Counted from the stretch's first letter, positions 16,429 through 24,807 are shown. The stretch: 64,000 bases of DNA from Methanocella sp. (GCF_035506375.1 NZ_DATJPM010000039.1:36245-100244); one strand, 5' to 3'. The notes: generated by a model from the sequence alone, not told the origin. Numbers and translations: made by a program.

Positions 16429-16830
16429 ATGGAAGCGACGAATAAGAGCGGGGAGCCCGACATCATAGGGCGGGTCATGGCGCTGGAACAGCGCACCAGG
16501 GGGCTTAGCGGCCGGGTGAGCGCGCTGGAGCTTCGTTTCTCTGGCGAGTCCGCCTGCGATCCTGTGGAGTTCGTGCCCGGCGAGCCGCCGGCGGGCGGCG
16601 CCCGCCTGGAGGACAGGGTGGCGGCTCTTGAGGCGGCGATGAGTAAAAAAGCGCCCCCGCAAAAGGTGTCCATGTTCGACGTGACGGGGCTCATCGTGGG
16701 CCTCTCCATGCTGGCGGTGGGCGTGCTCCTGGCCACGGGCAGCTTCGACCTGCTCCGAAACCCGCTGCTGGCGTTCGCCGGCGGCCTCGTCATTCTCGCC
16801 TGCACCGGCTACCGGCTTCTAGCCGGCTGA
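16429..16830 (+). CDS. coiled-coil protein with C-terminal membrane hairpin
   Basis: 133 aa. Two heptad-like stretches (MALEQRTRGLSGRVSALELRF and LEDRVAALEAAM) predict coiled coil in the first half. Two hydrophobic segments (about residues 85-105 and 110-128) close the protein. ATG 16429 fits a leaderless start; the GTG nine bases earlier is less likely. Divergent from the pilin-like operon and 37 nt before tatC. No family recognised. Confidence 0.68.
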   Translation: MEATNKSGEPDIIGRVMALEQRTRGLSGRVSALELRFSGESACDPVEFVPGEPPAGGARLEDRVAALEAAMSKKAPPQKVSMFDVTGLIVGLSMLAVGVLLATGSFDLLRNPLLAFAGGLVILACTGYRLLAG

Positions 16831-16867
16831 CAAAGTTTTTTATTTCATGCGTGAACTCTCATAACCG

Positions 16868-17590
16868 ATGCAGGAAACATCGCTCCCGCCCCACGACCGG
16901 GAAATGCCCCTTTCCGAGCACCTGAGAGAGCTGCGGGACCGCGTGGTCATCGTCCTGGCGGTCACGCTCGTCCTCATGGCCGCGACCTTTCCCTTCTCGC
17001 CCCGGATTGTCGACGCCATCCTGGCGCACATCGTGCCGGCTTCGGCAAAGCTCATTGCCTACGAGCCCCTGGAGCTCTTCAAGGTGCGCATCATCGCATC
17101 TTTCCTGGTGGCGGTCACCGTCGGATTTCCCCTCCTCGTCTACGAGGCATTCTGCTTCGCAGCGCCGGGGCTCTATGGGCACGAAAAGCGTTTCATCTAC
17201 GCGGTCTTCCCGTTCTCCCTGCTCCTGTTCGTTGTGGGGGCGGCGCTGGCGTATTTCGTCACCATGCCCCTATTCTTTAATATGGTATTCAACTACGAGG
17301 GCTCTCTGGCCTCTCACGAGCTCTCTGTCGGGCAGACGTTCGACATCGCCACGAACTTCATGCTGGGCTTCGGCATCGTCTTCCAGGTGCCGCTCGTGAT
17401 CCTCCTGGCCATCAGGATGGGCCTGGTCAGGAGAAAGATGCTGGCCGACAGCCGGCTCGTCGTCTACGGGCTTCTCGTGGGCTTCGCCGTATTCATCTCG
17501 CCCGACCCCACGATGCTTTCGCAGCTTATCGTCGGCGTTGTGCTTATCGTCTTATTCGAGCTGAGCCTCCTGCTTTCCAGGTTCATTTAA
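16868..17590 (+). CDS. tatC: twin-arginine translocase subunit TatC
   Basis: 240 aa with six membrane helices. MPLSEHLRELRDRV is the conserved N-terminal signal-recognition segment and EPLELFKVRI the second TatC signature. A conserved Glu lies in the third-helix region (FNYEGS loop and FQVPLV helix). TatC binds folded cofactor-bearing proteins with twin-arginine signals. A likely client in this window is the hydrogenase small subunit at 27.3-28.4 kb, which carries TRRSFL. No tatA gene is adjacent. Confidence 0.95.
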   Translation: MQETSLPPHDREMPLSEHLRELRDRVVIVLAVTLVLMAATFPFSPRIVDAILAHIVPASAKLIAYEPLELFKVRIIASFLVAVTVGFPLLVYEAFCFAAPGLYGHEKRFIYAVFPFSLLLFVVGAALAYFVTMPLFFNMVFNYEGSLASHELSVGQTFDIATNFMLGFGIVFQVPLVILLAIRMGLVRRKMLADSRLVVYGLLVGFAVFISPDPTMLSQLIVGVVLIVLFELSLLLSRFI

Positions 17591-17599
17591 CACCACTGT

Positions 17600-17875
17600 C
17601 AGGGCCCTCTAAGCGTGATAAGCGGCTCGAAGACTTTTTCAGCCTCAAAGTGGCTCGAAGCTGGCTCTAGGTTCTCTAAGACTTATTAAAAATCGTTGTT
17701 GCCGCCTGGTTTAAACTCCGTGCCGCTTGTAAGCACTCTTGTTTCAACCGCACCAGGTTTACACCAGGCGGCAACAATATTATTATAAAATATTTATTAA
17801 TGTCTTCGCGTAGCTTCAGGCCAGCTTAGTATAGCTTCGTGGCTGAAACAGTCTTCGATTGCGACTTAGAGGGGC
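17600..17875. repeat. nested inverted-repeat element (class C arms around class A hairpin)
   Basis: This fills the gap between convergent tatC and the M50 protease. Outer arms of about 70 bp (17605-17685 and 17812-17878) are imperfect complements carrying CGAAGAC and TTTCAGCC. Inner arms GTTGCCGCCTGGTTTAAAC (17698-17716) and GTTTACACCAGGCGGCAAC (17757-17775) pair with one mismatch. The loop 17720-17748, read on the minus strand, is GTTGAAAC-AAGA-GTGCTTACAAG, shared with the elements at 28.5, 32.9 and 51.6 kb. No coding potential. Confidence 0.85.
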
Positions 17876-18556
17876 TTAAGTGACCCCGACGCCCAGGAAC
17901 AATATCGCGAGCGCCGCCAGTATGGTGGGCACGCCCACGATCACCCATATGAGAGGGTTGCCCCGGAAGACCTTGCCGCCGTCCAGCGGGTCAATGGGTA
18001 TGAGGTTGAACGCCGCGAGCATCAGGTTGATCTGGAACGACGCCCAGGCTATGCCGACGAGCAATGGCGAGTTGAGCAGGCCGCTCATGAGCAGGGCAAA
18101 GAAGAACATCGTCAATATAATGTTGGTCATCGGCCCCGCCAGCGCTATCCAGAGCTCCTCATTGCCGGCCTTTTGCTCCAGGCTGTCCCAGTAGGCGTCG
18201 CTGTCCCCCTCAAAATTATGGGACGTCTGGGACGACGAGTAGGCCGGCTTTCGGATCATGACCGCGCCGGGCGCCGCGAACACTATGTGGATGGTCAGGG
18301 CCATGATCACCGTCAGCGCCAGGCCGAATATGCTCGCCTTGTACTCCGCCTGATAGCCATATCGCTGCGCGACGAACTTGTGGGCGAGCTCGTGGAGTAT
18401 GAAGCCGGTGCCGACCGCGACGGCGACGATGGCCAGGCGCTCGGACGTGAGGCCGTCCAGGCCGCCGTCCACAAGGGCGAAGGATATGGTAAGCACTGCG
18501 AAGGATAAAAGTAAGTCTATCAGCTCGGACGTGCCGATACCGCTGGAATAGGCCAT
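17876..18556 (-). CDS. site-2 protease-like M50 membrane metalloprotease
   Basis: 226 aa, about six membrane segments. The zinc motif HELAH lies in a hydrophobic context (GFILHELAHKFVAQRYG). The third-ligand motif NLIPIDPLDGGKVFRG is the expected C-terminal NxxPxxxLDGG signature. The protein lacks PDZ or CBS domains, as in minimal archaeal members. It presumably cleaves membrane-embedded substrates. With the presenilin homologue at 3.3 kb, the window carries two different intramembrane protease families. Confidence 0.92.
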   Translation of the reverse strand: MAYSSGIGTSELIDLLLSFAVLTISFALVDGGLDGLTSERLAIVAVAVGTGFILHELAHKFVAQRYGYQAEYKASIFGLALTVIMALTIHIVFAAPGAVMIRKPAYSSSQTSHNFEGDSDAYWDSLEQKAGNEELWIALAGPMTNIILTMFFFALLMSGLLNSPLLVGIAWASFQINLMLAAFNLIPIDPLDGGKVFRGNPLIWVIVGVPTILAALAILFLGVGVT

Positions 18557-18623
18557 GTGCTTTTAATAAAATATGTAAAGTATATCAATTTGTTGATGCC
18601 AGGCGCCCGCATAGAAAGAATTA

Positions 18624-18634
18624 TGTTTATAAAA
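18624..18634 (+). promoter_or_regulatory. TATA box for the small GTPase gene
   Basis: TTTATAAAAAT lies 27-37 nt before ATG 18661, the usual spacing for transcription to begin at or next to the ATG. This supports a leaderless start at 18661 rather than at the upstream TTG. Confidence 0.6.
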
Positions 18635-18660
18635 ATGTATTTGTGTTAGGGCATTGTCTA

Positions 18661-19176
18661 ATGTTTGAAAACGTAGCCAGAAAAGCCGATAACGGCAACC
18701 GCATCAAGGTCGTCGCCTTCGGCTCTTACCACTCGGGCAAGACCTCGTTCATTCGCTGCGTCAACCCGAATCCCATTTCCACGGAGGTCAAGAGCGGGAA
18801 CGGCACCACGACCGTCGCCTTCGACCTCGCCGTAAAGGACCACAACGGCTATCGGCTCTACTTATACGGCACGCCGGGCCAGGAGCGCTTCGACGTGGCC
18901 CGGGAGGTCGTCTCCTTCGGCCTGCACGCGGGCGTCGTCGTCGTCGACTCGACCCGGGGCATGACGGATTTCGAGAAGAGCATCCTCAACGAGCTGCATG
19001 CCAGCAAGGTGCCCTGCATCGTCCTGGCCAACAAGCAGGACATGCCCGGGGCCTCGCTGGACCGGGTGAGGAAGGAGGCCAACGGGTTCTGCGAAGTATT
19101 TCCCATATCGGCACGAACGGGCCAGGGCGTCGGCGCCGTGCTCGACCGCATCGTGGACCTCGTCCGGGCCGCGTAG
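18661..19176 (+). CDS. Ras-like small GTP-binding protein
   Basis: 171 aa from ATG 18661. G1 is GSYHSGKTS, G3 is YGTPGQERF (Gly replaces the usual Asp of DxxG), G4 is NKQD and G5 is SAR. G domains of this Arf/Rab-like archaeal type are often paired with roadblock proteins as polarity or motility switches. No such partner is adjacent; the nearest candidate is at 7.8-8.5 kb. The absence of the G3 Asp may alter Mg-water coordination and GTP hydrolysis. Confidence 0.87.
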   Translation: MFENVARKADNGNRIKVVAFGSYHSGKTSFIRCVNPNPISTEVKSGNGTTTVAFDLAVKDHNGYRLYLYGTPGQERFDVAREVVSFGLHAGVVVVDSTRGMTDFEKSILNELHASKVPCIVLANKQDMPGASLDRVRKEANGFCEVFPISARTGQGVGAVLDRIVDLVRAA

Positions 19177-19189
19177 GCCGGACACGGAA

Positions 19190-19561
19190 ACTTGTGATAC
19201 GCCACAGGGGTCCACAATGGCCACTGAGGACTATTTATTATTCACCACAGGGGTCCACAATGAATATAATTGTTTTTTATATACTGAAAGGGGACTTGCC
19301 TTCGGCTTTTATAAGAGCGCTCCGCGCGGTCCCCCCTCGCAGACCCCGCTCGTTAGGCCGTCCGGGCGAACTCTGTGCTGCCTCCGTGGCCCATTATTAA
19401 AAAACCACTGTGCCCATTGTGGACCACTGTGGTGAAATTATAAGTCATTGTGGCCATTGTGGTATAAACCACTGTGCCCATTGTGGACCACTGTGGTGAA
19501 ATTATAAGTCATTGTGGCCATTGTGGTTAAGCCCGCCGTGGCCTCTGTGGCCAGCCCCATT
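19190..19561. repeat. class B inverted-repeat element with 64-bp tandem repeat
   Basis: This fills the gap between the convergent GTPase gene and the 249-aa gene. The left arm (19200-19262) repeats the word CCACAGGGGTCCACAATG. The right arm holds a perfect two-copy tandem repeat of 64 bp (19404-19467 and 19468 to about 19527), built of CCACTGTG and CCATTGTGG words that complement the left arm. The loop has AAGAGCGCTCCGCGCGG (19313-19329) and CCCCTCGCAGACCCC, both shared with the 45.1-kb element. No gene is seen. Confidence 0.85.
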
Positions 19562-20311
19562 TTAGAACAGCCCGTCGAACACCCTCGCCAGGTCGCCCGT
19601 CAGCTCGACGTATTTTTCCTTTCCGGGGCGCTCGATGGCGACGACGTCCAGCTCGGGCACGCCCAGCTCGATGAGCCTCCGCTCCTCGCCCGAGTCTATC
19701 CTGTCCTCTCCAATGGCGAGCTTCTCCCCTTTTTTCAGCAGGTCGCGGGCGCGGTCCCAGGCGCTGAACGTCGACTCGCCGGGCGATATTTTTGCGGGTT
19801 CCCACTTCTCGACCGCCGGGAAGGCGTGGAGCCCGCCGTCCTTATCCAGTAAGGCCTGGAAAGATGCCGGGACGTACCGCCCCCGGGATGCAGCCATGAA
19901 CTCCTCCAGAAGGCCGCCGACCGACCTCTTCTCCGGGCTCAGCCCCACGCCCTCGAACTCCAGCCATGTGCCGGAGGCGTCCTGCCACAGGTGCATCGCG
20001 GGCACCTGGAAGCCCCTGGTCCACCGCTTCAGGCCGCACGAGGTCGTGAGGACCGCGTCCATGCGCCTGGGGATGCCGGCGCCGATTCCGCCGTCGAAGA
20101 AGTCGTAGTAAACGTTGGCCCGGTCCTTCGAGGCCCCCCGGTGGCATGGGAACTCTCGGAGGGGCCTGCGGATGCCCGTGTCTGCTAAAAAGACGTTATA
20201 TTCAAATCCTGTAAGATGGCTGAGCAGGTAGAAGATGCCCGCCGTGTCGCCCGCGATGAGCACGTTCGGCAGCCCATCACGGCGATGGTTGATGGTCAAT
20301 GGAATGAACAT
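19562..20311 (-). CDS. conserved-looking unknown protein, 249 aa
   Basis: Not recognised. It starts MFIPLTINHRRDGLPNVLIAGDTAGIFYLL, where a strand followed by GDTAGI could be a nucleotide- or phosphate-binding turn. Two Cys (FPCHRG, TSCGLKRW) and many Trp follow. The C-terminal part (GELSPEKR-like region to LARVFDGLF) looks helical. Coding quality is good throughout. Its 3' end abuts a large inverted repeat. No membrane segment is evident beyond a weak one at residues 15-35. Confidence 0.65.
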   Translation of the reverse strand: MFIPLTINHRRDGLPNVLIAGDTAGIFYLLSHLTGFEYNVFLADTGIRRPLREFPCHRGASKDRANVYYDFFDGGIGAGIPRRMDAVLTTSCGLKRWTRGFQVPAMHLWQDASGTWLEFEGVGLSPEKRSVGGLLEEFMAASRGRYVPASFQALLDKDGGLHAFPAVEKWEPAKISPGESTFSAWDRARDLLKKGEKLAIGEDRIDSGEERRLIELGVPELDVVAIERPGKEKYVELTGDLARVFDGLF

Positions 20312-20383
20312 ATTTCCATAATGATGAAAATAAGTAGTTAAACGTGCAGTTCGAGCATTCTGAAAGTAATAATAAGTAATTAT

Positions 20384-20836
20384 CTATTCGAAAAACTCTT
20401 CCAGGTTGCCGGCCGCCTCGATGTCCTTGCGGTCCACGGCGACCTTGTCGAATATTTCAGGATCGATGAAGATGCTCGCGTTCATCCGCACAGCGAGGGC
20501 AATGCAGTCGCTGGGCCGGGCGTCGATCTCGATCTCCCGTCCGGTGTCCTTGAGCATGAGCCTGGCGTAGAACACCTGCTCGTCAAGGTCATCGATGATG
20601 ATCCGGTCGATCTTGATGTTGAAGCTGTCCATCATGGTCTTCATGAGGTCGTGGGTCATGGGCCTCGGCGTGGTCTCCTGCCTGAGCGCGATGTCGATGG
20701 ATATTGCCTCAGCGAGCCCGATGTAGATGGGGACCATACGCTCGTTGTCCGCAGCGATGAACACGACCGCCTGCGGCCCGGTGATCGTGCTCACAAAATA
20801 GACGCCCCTCACCTTGACGGGCACATAGTCGCTCAT
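20384..20836 (-). CDS. bifunctional nuclease family (BFN / DUF151) protein
   Basis: 150 aa. The family core is visible: VFIAADNERMVPIYIGLAEA, PRPMTHDLMKTMMDSF and IDARPSDCIALAVRMNASIFI. Bacterial and plant members have been reported to have DNase and RNase activity, but the archaeal role is not established. It sits just downstream, on the same strand, of the flippase-like gene with a 90-nt gap, so it probably has its own promoter. Confidence 0.9.
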   Translation of the reverse strand: MSDYVPVKVRGVYFVSTITGPQAVVFIAADNERMVPIYIGLAEAISIDIALRQETTPRPMTHDLMKTMMDSFNIKIDRIIIDDLDEQVFYARLMLKDTGREIEIDARPSDCIALAVRMNASIFIDPEIFDKVAVDRKDIEAAGNLEEFFE

Positions 20837-20926
20837 ACATAGAAATTTGCCTCCGGGTATATAATATATCCTAGAATTTATATGGCCGCGTACGATTGGC
20901 CGATAAAATATTCTGCTTCTTTCTCC

Positions 20927-21979
20927 TTATTTGACGCCGTTTTTCCCATGAGCTTTCACCAGGTAGAGCGTGACGAGGCCCCCCACGGCAGTGAGGAACC
21001 AGAGAGTGACGAAGCGCACGATCATGGTGGCCCCGGCCGCGGTCTCCTTCTGTATGCCCACGGTCATATACAGGGTGGTCATGACGATGTCCACGACGCC
21101 TATTCCTCCCGGTAAAAATAGGGGCAGCATCTGCAGGATGACCATGACGGAGAACACGGTGATTACGAGCATCGGCGACACCGTGCTGCCCACGGCCATA
21201 AATGCGATGTAGGCGACCGAGACGTCCAGGCACCAGGCCGTGAATATAAGTAACAGCGACCCGGCTATCAGGGCTTTGTTACCGGTAATGCCCTTAAGGC
21301 TCGTGTCGAACTGCATCAGGATGACGTCGATTTGCTCCGCCTGCACGCTAAGGTCCCTTTTCAGGAGGCGGCCTAGTAGCCGGAAGGCGGCGCCCGTCAG
21401 CCTTCGTAACAGGGCGTTGTCCATGGCCACGACGAGCCCGCCGATGGCCAGAGACACCATGACGAGGGCGATGAATAAGCAAAAAATGGTGGCCCAGAGG
21501 GGCATGCCGTAGAAGAAGGCCATGTAAAGCACGCCGACGGTGGCGCCCGTGGCGATGGGGATTATCTCGAGCACCCGGCTGATCAGGCACGTGGCCAGCG
21601 TCTTGTCGAAACGGGTATCCGGCGTGCTCTTCTGGATGAAGTATATCTTGGACACCTCACCGCTCACGGCCATGGTGGGGACCACGTTGACGAAGAATAT
21701 GGACGACAGGTACATCTGGTACGCCTTCATGAACGAGATCTTATAGCCGACGTTCCGCAGGTACACCCACCATCCGGCCGTATGGAAGGCGTTTGACACC
21801 AATACGACCAGCATGGCCAGCACAATGTACCAGTAGTTGGCGTGCCGGAGCACGTTCATGACGCTGTCGAAGCCGACCACGTACAGGTAGACAAAATAGA
21901 TGGCCAGGCCGAGGACGATGAGCACGGCGGTCTTTCCGAAAGGTATGTCCGGGAACTTGATGTCTTGCTCGGTGATCAT
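20927..21979 (-). CDS. YbhN/UPF0104-type integral membrane protein (lysylphosphatidylglycerol synthase TM-domain family)
   Basis: 350 aa, about eight membrane helices. Family hallmarks include SSIFFVNVVPTMAVSGEVSKIYFI, the re-entrant Gly-rich PLFLPGGIGVVDIVM, and a polar middle region. Homologues include the haloarchaeal AglD/AglR-type proteins linked to dolichol-phosphate-sugar handling, so a lipid-carrier flippase-like role is plausible. Its ATG overlaps the stop of the cis-prenyltransferase gene (ATGA), which strengthens a link to polyprenyl lipids. Confidence 0.85.
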   Translation of the reverse strand: MITEQDIKFPDIPFGKTAVLIVLGLAIYFVYLYVVGFDSVMNVLRHANYWYIVLAMLVVLVSNAFHTAGWWVYLRNVGYKISFMKAYQMYLSSIFFVNVVPTMAVSGEVSKIYFIQKSTPDTRFDKTLATCLISRVLEIIPIATGATVGVLYMAFFYGMPLWATIFCLFIALVMVSLAIGGLVVAMDNALLRRLTGAAFRLLGRLLKRDLSVQAEQIDVILMQFDTSLKGITGNKALIAGSLLLIFTAWCLDVSVAYIAFMAVGSTVSPMLVITVFSVMVILQMLPLFLPGGIGVVDIVMTTLYMTVGIQKETAAGATMIVRFVTLWFLTAVGGLVTLYLVKAHGKNGVK

Positions 21980-22617
21980 GTGCCGTACCTGCGTTGCCTG
22001 TACTGGTAGTCTCTAATAGCGCGGAGCAGGTCGATCTTCCGGAAGTCCTCCCAGTTCACGTCGGTAAAGTAGAGCTCCGAGTAAACTGCCTGCCATATGA
22101 GAAAATCGGTGAGCCTGGCCTCGCCCGTGCGAATGAAAAGGTCGGGCTCGCACTTGAAGATCAGGCGCGAGTCGATGGCCTGCTCGTCGATGCTGTCCGG
22201 GGCGACCCGGCCTTCCTGCACGTCCTCCATGACCGCCCGGAGCGCGTTAGTCAGCTCGTGCTTTCCGCCGTAGCCGATGGAGACGCTGACCGTACACGGC
22301 CTGTCGCCGCCGATCTGCGCGATGCCCCCGGGGGATACTATCTTTCCCGGGAACCCGGCGTCCTTGAAAACGTCGTGGATACATTCAGCGAGCTTCGATA
22401 CCGCCCCGGGGTCCGTAACGCTCACGTAGATCGAGGCCTCGTGGATGCCGAGCTCGCCGCACCACTCGATGAGCTGGAGCAGCTTGTTGAGCGACGGCTT
22501 ATCGATGAGATCGCCGTCCGATATGACTAACGCTATGCACCGCGGCACCGGGCTCTGCCTGATACCGCGTGCCAGGGACATCTCGTAGATCTTGTATGCC
22601 AGCTGCCTGACGAGCAT
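21976..22617 (-). CDS. divergent cis-prenyltransferase (undecaprenyl diphosphate synthase family)
   Basis: 213 aa from ATG 22617; a longer upstream frame has no family similarity. The C-terminal half is typical: PDLFIRTGEARLTDFLIWQ and YSELYFTDVNWEDF. The N-terminal catalytic region is not: MDGNxR has become SDGDLIDKP and the SxEN region reads YVSVTDP. The pyrophosphate-binding residues are therefore mostly lost, as in the non-catalytic partner subunits (NgBR/Nus1 type) of heteromeric enzymes. Co-translated with the flippase-like gene and divergent from DUF92. Confidence 0.85.
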   Translation of the reverse strand: MLVRQLAYKIYEMSLARGIRQSPVPRCIALVISDGDLIDKPSLNKLLQLIEWCGELGIHEASIYVSVTDPGAVSKLAECIHDVFKDAGFPGKIVSPGGIAQIGGDRPCTVSVSIGYGGKHELTNALRAVMEDVQEGRVAPDSIDEQAIDSRLIFKCEPDLFIRTGEARLTDFLIWQAVYSELYFTDVNWEDFRKIDLLRAIRDYQYRQRRYGT

Positions 22618-22678
22618 CGTACCTATTAGTTCACTATAGGGTAAAGTATTTTGTGTATCGGCCGAATATACTGCCTCT

Positions 22679-24070
22679 ATGTACCCGAGGCCCAGCACGC
22701 CAGGACAGCCTTCGCTCGACGCCGAGCTAAAAAGGCAGTCCGCATATATCTCGCTTGGCCTCCTGGCGCTCTTATTCCCTTTCGTCCCTAAATGGGTCAT
22801 AGTCCTGGGAATTCTTTTCGGGACGGTCGCCATACTGTACATCCCCAAGAACTCATTTATTTTCAGGGCGTTCGCCTCCGAGAGGGACATGGAGGCGGGC
22901 GTGCTCATCGGGCCGCTGAAGTTCAGCTTCGCCATCCTGCTGCTCGCGATACTGGTCGTCTCGCTCGACCTGCCCGTCTACGTGATGGCCGCCACCATCG
23001 GCATCGTGGCGTTCGGCGAGGGCGCCGCCACGCTCGTCAATGTCCTCGTCTCCCGGGACAAGGCCATCTTCTGGATCGTGACGCTGCTGATACTGGGCAC
23101 CTTATTCGGCTTCATATTCGGCGGCTGGTCCATGGTGAACATGGGCATGGGCACGGACAGGCTGGACCTGATGCTCTTTCTGGCGGTCATCGGCACGGTG
23201 ACCGGCGCGCTACTCTACACCATCGTGGACGAGGAGAGCATCGCCATACCGCTGGGCGCGGGCATGGCCATGTGGCTGTTCTCGTCCTTCACCTACGCCC
23301 GCATACCCACGGCGGCAGAGATCGCCATCGCCACGACGTTCCCATTAATAATCGGCATTGTCTCGTACAAGCTGAACGCCGCCGACCTGTCCGGAGCGCT
23401 GGCCGGCGTGCTCTCTGGCCTGCTAATGATATTATTCGGCGGCATCGGGTGGTTCGCCCTGCTGCTCGTGTTCTTCTTCCTGGGCACGTTCTTCACCAAG
23501 TACAAGTACAAGTACAAGGTCGAGATCGGCGCGGCCCAGACTAACAAAGGCTCACGGGGCTACCGAAACGTGTTCGGCAACTGTCTCATCCCGCTCGTTT
23601 TCGTGGTCGCCTATGGGGCGATCGGGAGCTTCAGCCTGCCCTTCATCGGCGCCGTCGACAGGAACATCTTCGTCATGGGCTATCTGGGCGCCATGGCCAC
23701 GGCGACCGCGGACACCCTGGCAAGCGAGATCGGCTCTACCTACAGTGGCCAGCCGCGCATGATCACCACGCTGAAAAAGGTAAAGTCCGGAACCGACGGC
23801 GCGGTCTCATCCCTCGGAGAGCTCGCGGCCCTCGCAGGTTCGGTCGCCATCGCCATTGTGGCAATCGTCATGGGCGTCGCCGGCCCGGACATCAAGGTCG
23901 CCTTCCTGCTGGCGGTGCTGGGCGGCGTCCTGGGCACGAACATAGACAGCGTCCTCGGCGCCACGTTTCAGCAGAAAAAGCTCCTGACGAACGAGGGCGT
24001 CAACTTCTATGCCACTATGCTGGGCGGCGTCATAGCGATGGCTCTCTATTATGCGTTCTTCATGCATTAA
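22679..24070 (+). CDS. DUF92 family integral membrane protein (VTE6 phytyl-phosphate kinase-like) with N-terminal extension
   Basis: 463 aa, twelve or more membrane segments. The C-terminal 230 residues hold the DUF92 signatures: FTKYKYKYKVEIGAAQTNKGSRGYRNVFGN (split here by the loop), ATATADTLASEIGSTYSG and TGTNIDS-like VLGTNIDSVLGA. Plant VTE6 of this family phosphorylates phytyl phosphate; a polyprenyl-phosphate substrate in archaea is inference. It diverges from the cis-prenyltransferase/flippase pair across a 61-nt gap. The first 230 residues are an added membrane region. Confidence 0.82.
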   Translation: MYPRPSTPGQPSLDAELKRQSAYISLGLLALLFPFVPKWVIVLGILFGTVAILYIPKNSFIFRAFASERDMEAGVLIGPLKFSFAILLLAILVVSLDLPVYVMAATIGIVAFGEGAATLVNVLVSRDKAIFWIVTLLILGTLFGFIFGGWSMVNMGMGTDRLDLMLFLAVIGTVTGALLYTIVDEESIAIPLGAGMAMWLFSSFTYARIPTAAEIAIATTFPLIIGIVSYKLNAADLSGALAGVLSGLLMILFGGIGWFALLLVFFFLGTFFTKYKYKYKVEIGAAQTNKGSRGYRNVFGNCLIPLVFVVAYGAIGSFSLPFIGAVDRNIFVMGYLGAMATATADTLASEIGSTYSGQPRMITTLKKVKSGTDGAVSSLGELAALAGSVAIAIVAIVMGVAGPDIKVAFLLAVLGGVLGTNIDSVLGATFQQKKLLTNEGVNFYATMLGGVIAMALYYAFFMH

Positions 24071-24193
24071 GGCCCGATAATCAGGTGCACGAATAGCCGC
24101 TGCGAAAAAAGACTGACGCTAAGCTAAAATTTGAAGTGTTAAGCTATTTTTTTATACTATCTCATCTAAACAACAATCGTTCCCGGGAAAATC

Positions 24194-24799
24194 ATGAGGT
24201 CAGGTTTAATATTAGCCGGCGGCCGCTCCACGAGGTTCGGAGGCGGCGAAAAGTCCCTGCGGCTCGTGGGGGGAAAGCGCATGATCTGCCGCGTCATCGA
24301 CGCGCTCTGCCCCGTCGCCGACGAGCTGGTCATCTCGGTGAGGGACGAGCGCCAGAAAGAACTTCTTTTTCCTTTTATCCGTGGCATGGAATTCGTCTAT
24401 GACCCGATAAAAGACATCGGCCCGCTCTCCGGCATCCTCGCCGGCCTGGAGCGAGCCCGGGGCGACTACGTCGTGGTCGTCGCCTGCGACATGCCCCTCA
24501 TCAACACCGCCGCCGTCCGGCTCTTGTTCGAGAGGGCGCAGGGCCACGATGCCGCTGTCCCCGGCCACGCCGGCGGCCTCATCGAGCCCCTGCACACCGT
24601 CTATCACAGGGAACACATGCTCAGGGCCGTCAAAGAGTCCATCGCCGCCGGGGAGAGCAAGATTTCGGCCCCCCTCATGAGGATGAAGGACGTGGTCTAC
24701 GTGCCCGACGAGGAGATCAGAAGAGTGGACCCTGAGCTCGAGACTTTTCTGAATGTAAACAGGGCCGAGGACATGGAGCGCATTAAGCTAAAAAAATAG
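24194..24799 (+). CDS. mobA: molybdenum cofactor guanylyltransferase (MobA-like)
   Basis: 201 aa. LAGGRSTRFGGGEKSL is the nucleotide-binding signature, with VYDPIKDIGPLSGILAGLE and ACDMPLI (metal-binding Asp). It transfers GMP to molybdopterin for the bis-MGD of formate dehydrogenase and formylmethanofuran dehydrogenase. A TATA-like run (about 24147-24157) lies upstream. It converges on the hydrogenase operon with only 8 nt between stops. moaB lies at 32.2 kb. Confidence 0.9.
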   Translation: MRSGLILAGGRSTRFGGGEKSLRLVGGKRMICRVIDALCPVADELVISVRDERQKELLFPFIRGMEFVYDPIKDIGPLSGILAGLERARGDYVVVVACDMPLINTAAVRLLFERAQGHDAAVPGHAGGLIEPLHTVYHREHMLRAVKESIAAGESKISAPLMRMKDVVYVPDEEIRRVDPELETFLNVNRAEDMERIKLKK

Positions 24800-24807
24800 T
24801 TCAATAT

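Noticed and set aside
19194..19435. Short rightward open frames inside the class B element
   Set aside because: They consist of translated repeat words, start at weak codons and have no homology-like features; the DNA-level palindrome explains the sequence.
22618..22935. N-terminal extension of the cis-prenyltransferase by about 106 residues
   Set aside because: The extension overlaps the promoter and first codons of the divergent DUF92 gene, and family members begin near MLVRQLAYKIYEM.
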